From Bacteroidales bacterium (GTDB lineage: Bacteria > Bacteroidota > Bacteroidia > Bacteroidales > DTU049), in contig JAOAAK010000032.1 in NCBI GenBank assembly GCA_026418905.1, positions 1 to 64,000 of the forward strand: DNA of 64,000 nucleotides, written 5' to 3'. A program made the translations under genes and the position numbers. Under the pieces are notes generated by a model that had not been told where the DNA came from, ran no database searches, and saw only the letters and a program-made list of their open reading frames with translations. Positions 44,039 through 53,055 of the stretch are shown piece after piece (within the stretch, counting starts at the first letter, position 1; the number at the start of each line of letters is the position of its first letter).

Positions 44039-46381
44039 TTACTTTTTCTTTTTAATGTTTTTTGATCTTTGCCGTTGGTTGTTTTTTGGATCCTCAGGCC
44101 CTTTAGTTTTTAAATATTCTTCCACAATTTTCTCCAAATCATGTTTGGACAATTTTTCAAAATCTTGAACATGTCGAAGAGGGATGTTATGTTGTTTGTA
44201 TTTAATGTAAGGACCAAATTTACCTTTGACAATAAGAATATCTTTATCAAACTCTTTCAAAACTCGGATTCCTTCATTATGATTTTTTTCTATAATACGC
44301 TGAGCATCTAATAGCGTTAACTTAGTCGGGTCGATACCTGGCGGTATTGAAAAATACTTTCCATCGTAATGTATAAAATAACCATATTTGCTAGAACCTA
44401 CTGTAACTTCACCTTTTTCCAATCTTCCTAGTTTTTTTGGAAACTCAAACAAAGATAGGGCTTCTTCCAATGTTATCTCTTCGACAGATTGATGCGCAAG
44501 CAAACTAGCAAATCTGGGTTTTTCCTCATCTGCAGCATCTCCAAGTTGAGCCATGGATCCATAAGGACCTACCTTCACGTAAACTTTTTTTCCTGTTTTA
44601 GGATCGATTCCTAATAAACGCTGTCCTTGAAATTTACCTGATAAATGCTCAACTTCGGATAATTTCCGACTAAACTGTTTATAAAACTCATCTACGACAA
44701 CTTGCCATGTTGTTTTACCTTCAGCAACTTCGTCGAATTGCTGCTCGAGGCTAGCTGTGAAACCATAATCAACAATATCAGCAAAATAATGAGTTAAAAA
44801 CTTATTGACGACAATTCCTAGATCTGTTGGAACTAGTTTATTTTTTTCACCTCCAAACTTTTCACTGATTATTTTTTTAGTGATTTCACTTCCCTCGAGT
44901 ACAAAATGAATCACTTTTCTTGTTTGAGGAGGAAATGATTTTTTTTCTACATATTTCCTTTTCTGGATGGTTTCGATGATAGGAGCATAAGTACTTGGTC
45001 TGCCAATACCTAATTCTTCTAAGCTTTTTACAAGTTGGGCTTCGCTGTATCGGTAAGGAGGATGTGTGAATTTCTGTTCGGCTGTTATTTTCTCATAATT
45101 TAATAAATCGTTCAGAGAAAGAGAAGGCAAGTGAAATGAACCGTCCATTGAATCTTCATCTTCATGGCTTTCCTCGTACAAATGTAAAAAACCATCAAAC
45201 ACAATTATTTCCCCTTTGGCTATGAAGTAAAAATTCTGCAAAACAGGAGAAGATATATGAATAATTGTTCGCTTAAGTTTAGCTTCGGTCATCTGTGATG
45301 CCACGGCCCGTTTCCAAATAAGCTCATATAGTTTTTGTTGTTTTGTATTTCCTTCGATAGAAAGCCGGTCTATGTATGTAGGTCGAATTGCTTCGTGAGC
45401 TTCTTGTGCACCCTTGGTCTGAGTCTCAAACTGACGTGGTTTACTATAAACTTCACCAAATTTTGAAAACACAATTTTTTTTATTGCTTGAATAGCTAGA
45501 TTCGATAAGTGAACACTATCCGTTCTCATATAGGTAATCCATCCTTCTTCATACAACTGCTGAGCAATGTACATGGTTTGAGAAACACTAAAACCAAGCT
45601 TACGAGATGCTTCCTGTTGTAAAGTAGATGTTGTAAAAGGAGGAGGAGGCACACGTAACCCTGGTTTTTCTTCAATATGAGAAACAAAAAAAGACGCATT
45701 TTTAAGATGCTCAAGCACCATCAAGGCTTCTTTTTCGGAATTGAATTTTTCGTTCAATTCTGCATGGAATTTCTTTCCATCAGCAGTAAGAAAAATTCCT
45801 GTTATTTTGAAAAATTCTTCTGGTTGAAAATGTCTAATTTGTTCTTCACGTTCAACTAACAGACGAACTGCTACCGACTGAACTCGGCCTGCACTAATAG
45901 CAGGTTTAACTTTTTTCCATAACAATGGTGAAAGTTTATAACCTACAAGCCTATCTATGACACGTCTAGCTTGTTGTGCATTGATCAAGTTAAAATTTAA
46001 AAAACGTGGATTAGCCACAGCCTCTAAGATGGCTGGTTTTGTGATTTCGTGAAAAACAATTCGCTTTGTCTTTTCAGCAGCTAATTGGAGAGTTTCGTAT
46101 AAATGCCATGCAATGGCCTCGCCTTCACGGTCCTCATCCGTTGCTAGCCAAACGACATCAGATGTAGAAATACTTTTTTTGAGCTCTTCAATGATCTTTT
46201 TCTTTTCAGGTAGAATAACATATGTAGGTTTATAGTTGTTCTGAATATCAATGCTCAATTTATCTTTGGGGAGATCCCTAACATGACCATAACTTGATTT
46301 GACTTCAAATTCCTTTCCCAGAAAACGAGCTATAGTTTTAGCTTTCGCAGGAGATTCAACAATAACCAAATTTTTAGCCAT
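44039..46381 (-). CDS. topA: DNA topoisomerase I
   Basis: Type IA topoisomerase relaxing negative supercoils, 780 residues. TOPRIM domain: LVIVESPAKAKTIARFLG and VWLATDEDREGEAIAWHLYETL. The active-site Tyr is in EEGWITYMRTDSVHLS. VGYKLSPLLWKKVKPAISAGRVQSVAVRLL is family-typical. Instead of classic four-Cys zinc fingers, the C-terminus has repeats such as LGIDPKTGKKVYVKVGPYG and a Lys/Arg-rich end. It abuts the arginase-fold gene and is divergent from yraN. Confidence 0.97.
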   Translation of the reverse strand: MAKNLVIVESPAKAKTIARFLGKEFEVKSSYGHVRDLPKDKLSIDIQNNYKPTYVILPEKKKIIEELKKSISTSDVVWLATDEDREGEAIAWHLYETLQLAAEKTKRIVFHEITKPAILEAVANPRFLNFNLINAQQARRVIDRLVGYKLSPLLWKKVKPAISAGRVQSVAVRLLVEREEQIRHFQPEEFFKITGIFLTADGKKFHAELNEKFNSEKEALMVLEHLKNASFFVSHIEEKPGLRVPPPPFTTSTLQQEASRKLGFSVSQTMYIAQQLYEEGWITYMRTDSVHLSNLAIQAIKKIVFSKFGEVYSKPRQFETQTKGAQEAHEAIRPTYIDRLSIEGNTKQQKLYELIWKRAVASQMTEAKLKRTIIHISSPVLQNFYFIAKGEIIVFDGFLHLYEESHEDEDSMDGSFHLPSLSLNDLLNYEKITAEQKFTHPPYRYSEAQLVKSLEELGIGRPSTYAPIIETIQKRKYVEKKSFPPQTRKVIHFVLEGSEITKKIISEKFGGEKNKLVPTDLGIVVNKFLTHYFADIVDYGFTASLEQQFDEVAEGKTTWQVVVDEFYKQFSRKLSEVEHLSGKFQGQRLLGIDPKTGKKVYVKVGPYGSMAQLGDAADEEKPRFASLLAHQSVEEITLEEALSLFEFPKKLGRLEKGEVTVGSSKYGYFIHYDGKYFSIPPGIDPTKLTLLDAQRIIEKNHNEGIRVLKEFDKDILIVKGKFGPYIKYKQHNIPLRHVQDFEKLSKHDLEKIVEEYLKTKGPEDPKNNQRQRSKNIKKKK

Positions 46382-46453
46382 TCAGTTAAATTTGTTGGCA
46401 AATAAAATAATTTTTGGAAAAATTTTGTCATTTAATTATGGAGGCAAGATCAG

Positions 46454-46804
46454 ATGCAGATAAGAAAGGGTAAAGTGTACGAAGAAATAGCAGTTGACTA
46501 TTTAAAGCAGAAAGGTTATATTATACGAGAAGTTAATTGGCGATGGAGAAACAAAGAAATTGATATCATAGCAGAAACAAAAGACTGGCTTATTATTGTC
46601 GAAGTAAAAGGGAGAACTAATTTGACATATGGTAAGCCTCATGAATTTATTAATGAAGCTAAAAAAAAGTTCCTTACTGAAGCTGCAGAAGCTTATATTA
46701 ATCTAAATCAAATCTCTTTCAATATACGTTTTGATGCTATTTCCGTATACGAATGCAACAATCAATTTGTAGTCGAACATTTCGAAAATATTTTTATGCT
46801 GTAA
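46454..46804 (+). CDS. YraN family putative nuclease (UPF0102)
   Basis: A 116-residue protein with the restriction-endonuclease-like fold: GKVYEEIAVDYLKQKGY, then NWRWRNKEIDIIAETKDWLIIVEVKGR, containing the E..D..ExK catalytic set. Length is normal. Natural substrates are not known; relatives are linked with DNA recombination or repair. It is divergent from topA. It starts about 15 bases after a region without a clear promoter. Confidence 0.9.
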   Translation: MQIRKGKVYEEIAVDYLKQKGYIIREVNWRWRNKEIDIIAETKDWLIIVEVKGRTNLTYGKPHEFINEAKKKFLTEAAEAYINLNQISFNIRFDAISVYECNNQFVVEHFENIFML

Positions 46805-46845
46805 TAATTGAACGTTGTTATTTTATGAAAATATGCTAAATTCGT

Positions 46846-47457
46846 ATGATGAAATTTTTAGGTTTATTACTGGTATGTAGTGTTTCTTTATTAGCTGCTC
46901 AGGATTTTCAAGCATTTATTAAAGGAGGCATCATTGCTTCCCAAGTACATGGTGATCAATTATCTGGTTTTAATAAAATGGGACTTACCGGTGGATTGGG
47001 TGTGGAGTATCCTTTTCCTAAATTTAATGCGCGATTGGAAATTCTTTTTTCCCAAAAAGGAAGCAGGAAAAATCCCACCAACGAAGACCCAACAAAATAT
47101 CTTATGCGTCTAAATTACGTAGAAGTTCCCTTACTCATATGTAAATTTTTTAACTCTACCATTGGTGTTGAACTAGGAACATCTAGTGGTATTCTTTTGA
47201 AAACAGACAATGTCGAATGGGATATCAATGGACAAATCGTGGCTCGACAACCCTTTCGCCGGTTTGAATGGGCTGGACATGTGGGTTTAATATACATGAT
47301 CAATGAGCATTCACAAATTCACATGCGTTACAGCAACTCAATATTACCTATCAGACCTTATCCCTCTGGAACCTCATCGTATTATTTTTATGATAGAGGC
47401 CAATACAACATTGTTATTTATTTTACTTATGAACACTACTTTAAAAGAAAAAAGTAA
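46846..47457 (+). CDS. outer-membrane beta-barrel protein
   Basis: A 203-residue protein with a signal peptide (MKFLGLLLVCSVSLLAAQ). The rest is a small porin-like barrel of the type widespread in the phylum (PF13568-like): FIKGGIIASQVHGDQLSGFNK, LTGGLGVEYPF, ARLEILFSQKGSR, LNYVEVPLLICKFF, VGLIYMINEHSQIHMRYS and the terminal YNIVIYFTYEHYFK. PorT has the same general design, but I cannot assign it. The 3' end overlaps ubiX by 29 bases. Confidence 0.78.
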   Translation: MMKFLGLLLVCSVSLLAAQDFQAFIKGGIIASQVHGDQLSGFNKMGLTGGLGVEYPFPKFNARLEILFSQKGSRKNPTNEDPTKYLMRLNYVEVPLLICKFFNSTIGVELGTSSGILLKTDNVEWDINGQIVARQPFRRFEWAGHVGLIYMINEHSQIHMRYSNSILPIRPYPSGTSSYYFYDRGQYNIVIYFTYEHYFKRKK

Positions 47458-48004
47458 AAAAATTATCATAGCTGTAACTGGTGCTTCAGGAAGCATTTAT
47501 GCTTATGAGGCAATTCGAATGTCGATCAAATCTGAGGCTGTAAAAGAAATTGCTCTAATTTTTTCATCATACGGAGAAAAGGTCTGGAAGTATGAAAATA
47601 TGACTATTCCTGTAAGTGAGAAATTAACATTTTTTTCCAACGAAGATTTATTCGCGCCTCCCTCTTCGGGTTCAGCACTTTACGATATCATGTTCATTAT
47701 TCCTTGCTCTATGGGTACGCTTGGTAAAATCGCTAACGGCATAGCAGACAACCTTATTACTAGAGCAGCTGACGTGATGCTTAAAGAAAAACGACAACTT
47801 TGGCTTGCAATACGGGAAACCCCTTACAATTCCATTCATCTAAAAAACATGAAAACTGTGGTGGATGCTGGCGGTGGAATATTTCCTCTTTCACCATTTT
47901 TTTATCATCATCCTCAAGAAATTGCGGATCTTATTCAACCCCTCGTATCACGATTACTGCATCTTGCTGGTATCGTTGAACCTATCATACAATGGAAAAA
48001 ATGA
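47429..48004 (+). CDS. ubiX: UbiX family flavin prenyltransferase
   Basis: Makes prenylated FMN, the cofactor of UbiD-type decarboxylases. The 191-residue protein has the FMN-binding start IIIAVTGASGSIYAYEAIR, DIMFIIPCSMGTLGKIANGIADNLITRAADVMLKE, the middle signature, and LAIRETPYNSIHLKNM. The ATG at 47429 was preferred to the frame start at 47303, since the family begins with the glycine loop. It overlaps its neighbours by 29 and 13 bases, so the three genes are cotranscribed. No ubiD is seen in the window. Confidence 0.92.
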   Translation: MNTTLKEKSKKIIIAVTGASGSIYAYEAIRMSIKSEAVKEIALIFSSYGEKVWKYENMTIPVSEKLTFFSNEDLFAPPSSGSALYDIMFIIPCSMGTLGKIANGIADNLITRAADVMLKEKRQLWLAIRETPYNSIHLKNMKTVVDAGGGIFPLSPFFYHHPQEIADLIQPLVSRLLHLAGIVEPIIQWKK

Positions 48005-48426
48005 AAAGAAAACCGTTTTTGTATGAGTATGATGTTAAAATTTTGCTTGTATTCGAACAGGCCATAGCCGGAAAATCTGATTATTTTTATTTTTTACTTG
48101 AAAATGGTTATCCAGAATTAGCTGCTTTGGCCAATTCCATTCGAGGAGACCAAAAAGCTTTCAAATGGCTACTCGAACATCATTATCCCGAACTAGCTGC
48201 ATTGAGTGATGCTATAGATTCAGAAGAATCAGCCATGGCCTGGCTCTTGAAACACAACTACCTTTTTTACGGGATTTTTGCCGATGCCTGCAGAGGTGTT
48301 CAGCCAGCGCGGGAATGGCTCAAAAAAAATGGTGGTGAAATCTTCTTAAGAATAGCGACGACTGTATATGATTTGCTCATCGAACAACAAGATATGTCGT
48401 GGGATTACCATAAGTTACGTTTGTAA
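47992..48426 (+). CDS. 25-residue-repeat protein of unknown function
   Basis: A 144-residue cytoplasmic protein that I do not recognise. Four tandem units of 25 residues fill residues about 28-127: unit 1 ends FYFLLENGYPELAALANSIR and its tail, unit 2 has WLLEHHYPELAALSDAI, unit 3 WLLKHNYLFYGIFADAC, unit 4 WLKKNGGEIFLRIATTV. The first two are nearly alike, the last two are worn. The repeats should form paired helices of an alpha solenoid. A start at 48001 (fourth codon) is possible. It overlaps ubiX by 13 bases. A tRNA promoter follows. Confidence 0.78.
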   Translation: MEKMKRKPFLYEYDVKILLVFEQAIAGKSDYFYFLLENGYPELAALANSIRGDQKAFKWLLEHHYPELAALSDAIDSEESAMAWLLKHNYLFYGIFADACRGVQPAREWLKKNGGEIFLRIATTVYDLLIEQQDMSWDYHKLRL

Positions 48427-48440
48427 AAAGAAATATTTTT

Positions 48441-48468
48441 TTGCATTTTAAAAAAATGTATAACTTTG
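48441..48468 (+). promoter_or_regulatory. promoter of tRNA-Lys
   Basis: TTG at 48441-48443, 17 bases, then TAACTTTG at 48461-48468. Transcription would start near 48475, ten bases before the tRNA. Confidence 0.6.
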
Positions 48469-48484
48469 CAAGCGTTTTTTAATT

Positions 48485-48557
48485 GACTCAGTAGCTCAGC
48501 AGGTAGAGCACATCCCTTTTAAGGATGGGGTCTTGGGTTCGAATCCCAACTGGGTCA
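48485..48557 (+). tRNA. tRNA-Lys (anticodon TTT)
   Basis: 73 nt forming a full cloverleaf: acceptor arm GACTCAG with CTGGGTC (one G-U), D arm GCTC/GAGC, anticodon arm CATCC-CTTTTAA-GGATG, variable loop, T arm TTGGG-TTCGAAT-CCCAA, discriminator A. The anticodon TTT decodes lysine AAA/AAG. CCA is not encoded in full. Confidence 0.97.
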
Positions 48558-48575
48558 CATTTTTGAGCAATTTTT

Positions 48576-49784
48576 TTAATATAAAACAATATCCAGTGGC
48601 TGATGAGGTAAGCCAAAAAAATCTGTGATCATAGAACTGACGAGCTTACCTTTGTATAAGTAAACACCATTTCTAAACCCAACTGAAGCTTTAAGATATT
48701 CTTCAATTCCTCCTTCATCCGCTATGTCTACCATCAAAGGTGTAAAAAAATTACTTAAAGCATAGGATGCGGTTTGTGGGTACTTGGATGGAATGTTAGG
48801 CACACAGTAATGGATAACATCATAATAAACATAATAAGGCTCGTTGTGATTAGTTAAACGAGAAGTCTCAGAACATCCTCCCTGATCTATACTGACGTCA
48901 ATAATCACAGATCCGGCTTTCATTTCCCTAACCATTTCTTCTGTAATCACGATAGGTACTCGACCTTTATCAGAATGCAATGCACCAAAAACCACATCTG
49001 CTGATTTCAATGCCTTAGTGAGCACTTTTGGATGAATGATAGATGTAAAAACCGATCTTCCTAGTGCCATCTGAAGACGACGTAATTTATACATCTGATT
49101 ATCAAAAACTTTTACCTCAGCTCCAAAACCAAGTGCAGCTTTAGCAATATAGGTACCTACTGTTCCAGCACCAATGATTACCACCTCACAAGGACTAATT
49201 CCGGAAACAGCACCAAACAATTTACCTTTACCAATGTCGTTTCTGCTAAGCAGCTCAGAGGCTATTTGGACAGCAGCCATTCCGGTTATTTCACTCATAG
49301 CAACCAAGACAGGAAAGAAACCACTGTTATCCTTAATAAATTCCAATGCAATAGCTGTTACCTTATGCTGAATGAGCTTTTTAAAATAATCCACATTTTG
49401 CATCGTAACATGAAGAGCAGAGAAAATCATTTGATTTTCACGAAGTTTATCAATTTCCTCATGCAACATGGGAGCAACCTTAAGAATAACATCACACTGA
49501 TAAACTTCATCTGCTGTCTCTACAATTGTGGCACCAGCCTCTATATATTCATGATCAAAAAAATGGGCATTTTTCCCAGCATTACTTTGAACTATGACAT
49601 CAATTCCATTTTGTACAAGAATTCCCACACCGTCAGGTGAAAGTGAAACTCGATTCTCTTGAAATGCAATTTCACGAGGAACTCCCAAGGTAAAGGTTTT
49701 CTTTTTACGAGGCAGTTCAATTTTTTCTTCCACTGGCAAAAGCTGCCCCGCAGGACCTAAATAATATTTTGATTTTTCACTCAT
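48576..49784 (-). CDS. alanine dehydrogenase
   Basis: NAD-dependent interconversion of alanine and pyruvate, 402 residues. LGVPREIAFQENRVSLSPDGV is the substrate-binding start; EVVIIGAGTVGTYIAKAALGFGAEVKVFD is the NAD site; VIIDVSIDQGGCSETS completes the signature. The region ALHVTMQNVDYFKKL differs from the Bacillus type but is usual in Bacteroidota. I chose the ATG at 49784; another ATG at 49796 exists. The gene overlaps tsaE by about eight bases. Alternatively it could be an NAD(P) transhydrogenase alpha-like protein, but length and C-terminus speak for the dehydrogenase. Confidence 0.9.
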   Translation of the reverse strand: MSEKSKYYLGPAGQLLPVEEKIELPRKKKTFTLGVPREIAFQENRVSLSPDGVGILVQNGIDVIVQSNAGKNAHFFDHEYIEAGATIVETADEVYQCDVILKVAPMLHEEIDKLRENQMIFSALHVTMQNVDYFKKLIQHKVTAIALEFIKDNSGFFPVLVAMSEITGMAAVQIASELLSRNDIGKGKLFGAVSGISPCEVVIIGAGTVGTYIAKAALGFGAEVKVFDNQMYKLRRLQMALGRSVFTSIIHPKVLTKALKSADVVFGALHSDKGRVPIVITEEMVREMKAGSVIIDVSIDQGGCSETSRLTNHNEPYYVYYDVIHYCVPNIPSKYPQTASYALSNFFTPLMVDIADEGGIEEYLKASVGFRNGVYLYKGKLVSSMITDFFGLPHQPLDIVLY

Positions 49785-50214
49785 GTGGTAATTCAATTAT
49801 AATTTTACGCTCAAGGGGATCTAAGGTGTCTTTGATACGAACATTAATTTTTTTTACATCAGCTAATATGCCCTCGAGCTTCTCTGCCCATTCTATAAGA
49901 ACTATTGAATCATCTTCCAAGATTTCATGCAAACCAATTTCTAATGCTTCTTTCTCATTCGATAATCGGTAGGCATCAACGTGATAGATTTTCTTATCCT
50001 TGCTTTCATATTGATGAATAATAGCAAATGTAGGACTTCCTATGTTTGCTTCACCTCCACCCAGTGCTTCAACAAGATGACAAATCAAGGTCGTTTTGCC
50101 TGCCCCTAATTGTCCATAAAAAGCCATAACGGGATGCTTCTGAACAAGAACCCCCATAATTCTAGCCACCCATGGAATATCGGTTAAATACACTTTCTCG
50201 AATTGAATAATCAT
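49777..50214 (-). CDS. tsaE: tRNA threonylcarbamoyladenosine ATPase TsaE
   Basis: ATPase of the complex that installs t6A on tRNAs reading ANN codons. The 145-residue protein has the P-loop FYGQLGAGKTTLICHLVEAL, then SPTFAIIHQY, and HVDAYRLSNEKEALEIGLHEIL with VLIEWAEKL, all diagnostic. It lies between porX (seven bases upstream) and the alanine dehydrogenase gene, which it overlaps. Confidence 0.97.
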   Translation of the reverse strand: MIIQFEKVYLTDIPWVARIMGVLVQKHPVMAFYGQLGAGKTTLICHLVEALGGGEANIGSPTFAIIHQYESKDKKIYHVDAYRLSNEKEALEIGLHEILEDDSIVLIEWAEKLEGILADVKKINVRIKDTLDPLERKIIIELPHE

Positions 50215-50221
50215 ATCTGAT

Positions 50222-51769
50222 TTATTTTGGTTTCATAAAAACATAAGGAACCAAGATTTCCTCCATAGAAATCCCTCCGTGCTGAAAGGTGTTCAGAAAA
50301 TAACGCTCAAATTCACCTTGCCTCGTGGGGTAGACAAAATAATCGGATGACGTACAAAACATGTATGAAGTAGTAACATCAGGCTTAGGCAGATAAAATG
50401 CCTCGGGATTCTTAATTTGATAAACCTTACGTTCATCACATTTTAGATTTCTTCCATACTTGAAACGAATATTTACGTTTGTTTCTCTATCAGCTAGAAT
50501 ACGTACTGGTTTTTTCACCCTGATATTGCCATGATCGGTTGTGAAAAAAACATGATATCCCTTTTGTCCTGCTAACTGAAGAAATTTAAAAAGTAAACTA
50601 TGTTCAAACCAAGATCGAGTAGTTGCACGATAAGCACGCTCATCTATAGCCAATTCTTTAACGAGCTCAACATTGGTTTTGGCATGTGAAAACGTGTCTA
50701 CAAAATTGTATATTACAACCAAGAGTGGATATTTTAGAAGTTCGTTGGCTTTTTCAAACATCTGTCTTGCCCCGTTAGCATTTAATATTTTTACAAATTC
50801 ATGCTTAAGGGTCAAACCAAAACGTTTGAGATATTGTTCAAAAAGTTCAGGTTCATATTTGTTTCGAGAAATTTCTTCTTCATCATCAACCCAATAGAGG
50901 GGATATTTTTGTTTGATCTGCAAGGGCATAAGCCCGCTAAATAACGCATTACGTGCATATTGAGTAGCAGTTGGTATAATGCTCAAATATTTTTCCTCTA
51001 GATCTATGTAGAAGTACTCTTCCATTAAGCCCTTTATCGCAAGCCACTGGTCTAACCTGACATTATCGATCACTAAAAGCAAGTTTTTTTCATTTTGTCC
51101 AAGAAGAGGAAAAAATCTCTTTGCTAATATGTTGTGAGACATGATTATTTCAGAATCCATTATGAAAGAAAGGTAATTGTCCATGTAAAACTTAGCAAAA
51201 CTCCTATTTGCATCGTCTTTTAGGGCCCATAAGGTTTCCTGTAATTCATGAGAAACGTCATCCATAGAAATTTCCCTCATGACCAGATCATAATAAAAAT
51301 TTTCCCAATCTTCTAGTGATCGAAGGAACTGCAAGCGTTGTTGAAATTCGTTGAATTCAGCTGGGAAAGAACGCACAGTTTTTTCTTTAATAAGCTCTTG
51401 TTTGTCAAAATGTTTCTTGAGTACAGCTAACAACTGATGAAGATTGATGGGTTTGATTAAATAGTCAGAAATGCGAGCTGCAATAGCTTGATTCATCAAA
51501 CTTTCTTCTTCACTTTGTGTAATCATCACCACAGGAACAAAAACATGTATTTTTTTCAAATCCTCCAGGAATTCCATCCCCGTTTTGCCAGGCATGCGCT
51601 CATCTAGAAAAATGATATCAAATTTCTCCCGTCTTAGCAAATCAATGGCATCGACACCATTAGTCACAGAAGTAACTTCGTAATTTCTGGCCTCAAGAAA
51701 TTGTATGTGAGTTAAAAGAGTTTCAATTTCATCATCAACCCAAAGTATACGATATCTTGATTTCGACAT
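50222..51769 (-). CDS. porX: T9SS response regulator PorX (receiver + PglZ domain)
   Basis: Response regulator controlling type IX secretion, 515 residues. The receiver domain (1-120) has LWVDDE, the phosphate acceptor Asp in IIFLDERMPG, and DYLIKPI with the conserved Lys. A helical linker leads to a PglZ domain of the alkaline phosphatase superfamily: LLLVIDNVRLDQW, IPTATQYARNALFSGLMPL, VVIYNFVDTFSHA and VFFTTDHGNIRVKKP, including metal-binding Asp/His residues. PorX works with the kinase PorY and sigma factor SigP in Porphyromonas, neither of which is seen here. It likely governs the T9SS genes at 31848-42787. Confidence 0.95.
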   Translation of the reverse strand: MSKSRYRILWVDDEIETLLTHIQFLEARNYEVTSVTNGVDAIDLLRREKFDIIFLDERMPGKTGMEFLEDLKKIHVFVPVVMITQSEEESLMNQAIAARISDYLIKPINLHQLLAVLKKHFDKQELIKEKTVRSFPAEFNEFQQRLQFLRSLEDWENFYYDLVMREISMDDVSHELQETLWALKDDANRSFAKFYMDNYLSFIMDSEIIMSHNILAKRFFPLLGQNEKNLLLVIDNVRLDQWLAIKGLMEEYFYIDLEEKYLSIIPTATQYARNALFSGLMPLQIKQKYPLYWVDDEEEISRNKYEPELFEQYLKRFGLTLKHEFVKILNANGARQMFEKANELLKYPLLVVIYNFVDTFSHAKTNVELVKELAIDERAYRATTRSWFEHSLLFKFLQLAGQKGYHVFFTTDHGNIRVKKPVRILADRETNVNIRFKYGRNLKCDERKVYQIKNPEAFYLPKPDVTTSYMFCTSSDYFVYPTRQGEFERYFLNTFQHGGISMEEILVPYVFMKPK

Positions 51770-51775
51770 AAAGTA

Positions 51776-51783
51776 TATTTTTG
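51776..51783 (+). promoter_or_regulatory. -7 element of the HD-domain gene
   Basis: TATTTTTG on the plus strand, 43 bases before the ATG at 51826, in the porX/HD divergent region. No -33 TTG is evident. Confidence 0.4.
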
Positions 51784-51801
51784 CTACAAATCATTGTTTT
51801 A

Positions 51802-51809
51802 CAAAATTA
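51802..51809 (-). promoter_or_regulatory. -7 element of porX
   Basis: The minus strand reads TAATTTTG about 33 bases before the porX ATG at 51769. No TTG is seen at the -33 distance. Confidence 0.4.
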
Positions 51810-51825
51810 ATGAAAATAACGTTTC

Positions 51826-53049
51826 ATGAAAAGTAAAATTGTAAATGATCCAGTGTATGGATTTATTACTATTCCAGGAGGTGTAATAGCCGAAATTATA
51901 GATTCGCCTTGTGTTCAAAGACTTAATCGTATTCATCAATTGGGTTTTTCGTATTTGGTCTACCCCGGAGCAACTCATACACGCCTGGGGCATACCATAG
52001 GTGCCATGCATCTGCTACAACAGGCTATTCATATTCTTGAACACAAAGGTGTTTCCATCACTCCAGAAGAAAAGACAGCAGCACTTATTGCCATAGTCTT
52101 GCACGACACAGGACATGGACCTTTTTCGCATGCTCTCGAAAGGCAATTTTTTACTCATCACGAACAGATTTCAAAAGCCTTTTTCAATCAACTTAAAATC
52201 AAATACCCATCCGAGGTATCTTTAGCTCTTGAAATATTCAACAATACTTACTCCAAGCCATTTCTCCATCAACTTATTTCCAGTCAGCTAGATGTTGATA
52301 GGCTTGACTACCTTACTCGCGATAGCTTTTTCACTGGAGTATCTGAAGGAGTTATTGGAACAGATCGTATCATACACATGCTTTGCCTTGCAGGTCAAGA
52401 TCTAGCTATAGAAGAAAAAGGAATCTATTCAATTGAAAAATTTATTGTGGCCCGAAGACTTATGTACTGGCAAGTTTACTATCACAAAACCGTTGTTTCA
52501 GCTGAAAAAATGATTAACTCTGTGATTAGTAGAGCTAGAGATTTGTTAGTTTCTAACAGGAATGTATTTGCATCACCACATTTACTTTATTTTTTACAAT
52601 CAAGACCATTTCAAGAAAACATTGACGAAGAATTTTTATTGCACTTTACATATCTTGATGATAGTGATATTTTATCTGCTCTAAAAGTTTGGCAAACCGA
52701 TGACGACCCCGTTCTTTCATACCTTGCAAAATCTATGATTCATAGGCAACTTTTTAAAACTCAATTTTTCAAAGAAAACATTCCTTTCGAATGGTTAGAA
52801 AAAATTAAAAACCTTATTCGCACCTATTTTAAAGTACAGGAAAACGAAACCAACTACTTCATGTCTTACGGCAAAATCGAAAACAATGCATACAATTCCT
52901 TTCAAGATAAAATCTGGATTTTGATGAATAGTGGAGAAAAAGCCGACATAGCAGAAGTTTCTGAGCAAATGAATAAATTTATTAAAGAATACACAAGTGT
53001 TAAATATTATCTGACCCTCCCAAAAGAAATTTGGAAGTTCTTAACATAA
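51826..53049 (+). CDS. HD-domain phosphohydrolase (dGTPase-like)
   Basis: A 407-residue protein. FITIPGGVIAEIIDSPCVQRLNRIHQLG with YPGATHTRLGHTIGAMHL carries the first metal His, VLHDTGHGPFSHALE the HD pair, and LDVDRLDYLTRDSF the distal Asp. This layout is that of the HD family related to dNTP triphosphohydrolases and SAMHD1, common in Bacteroidota. No membrane helices. The substrate is unknown. It is divergent from porX, and a peptidase gene follows after six bases. Confidence 0.9.
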   Translation: MKSKIVNDPVYGFITIPGGVIAEIIDSPCVQRLNRIHQLGFSYLVYPGATHTRLGHTIGAMHLLQQAIHILEHKGVSITPEEKTAALIAIVLHDTGHGPFSHALERQFFTHHEQISKAFFNQLKIKYPSEVSLALEIFNNTYSKPFLHQLISSQLDVDRLDYLTRDSFFTGVSEGVIGTDRIIHMLCLAGQDLAIEEKGIYSIEKFIVARRLMYWQVYYHKTVVSAEKMINSVISRARDLLVSNRNVFASPHLLYFLQSRPFQENIDEEFLLHFTYLDDSDILSALKVWQTDDDPVLSYLAKSMIHRQLFKTQFFKENIPFEWLEKIKNLIRTYFKVQENETNYFMSYGKIENNAYNSFQDKIWILMNSGEKADIAEVSEQMNKFIKEYTSVKYYLTLPKEIWKFLT

Positions 53050-53055
53050 ATTTTG

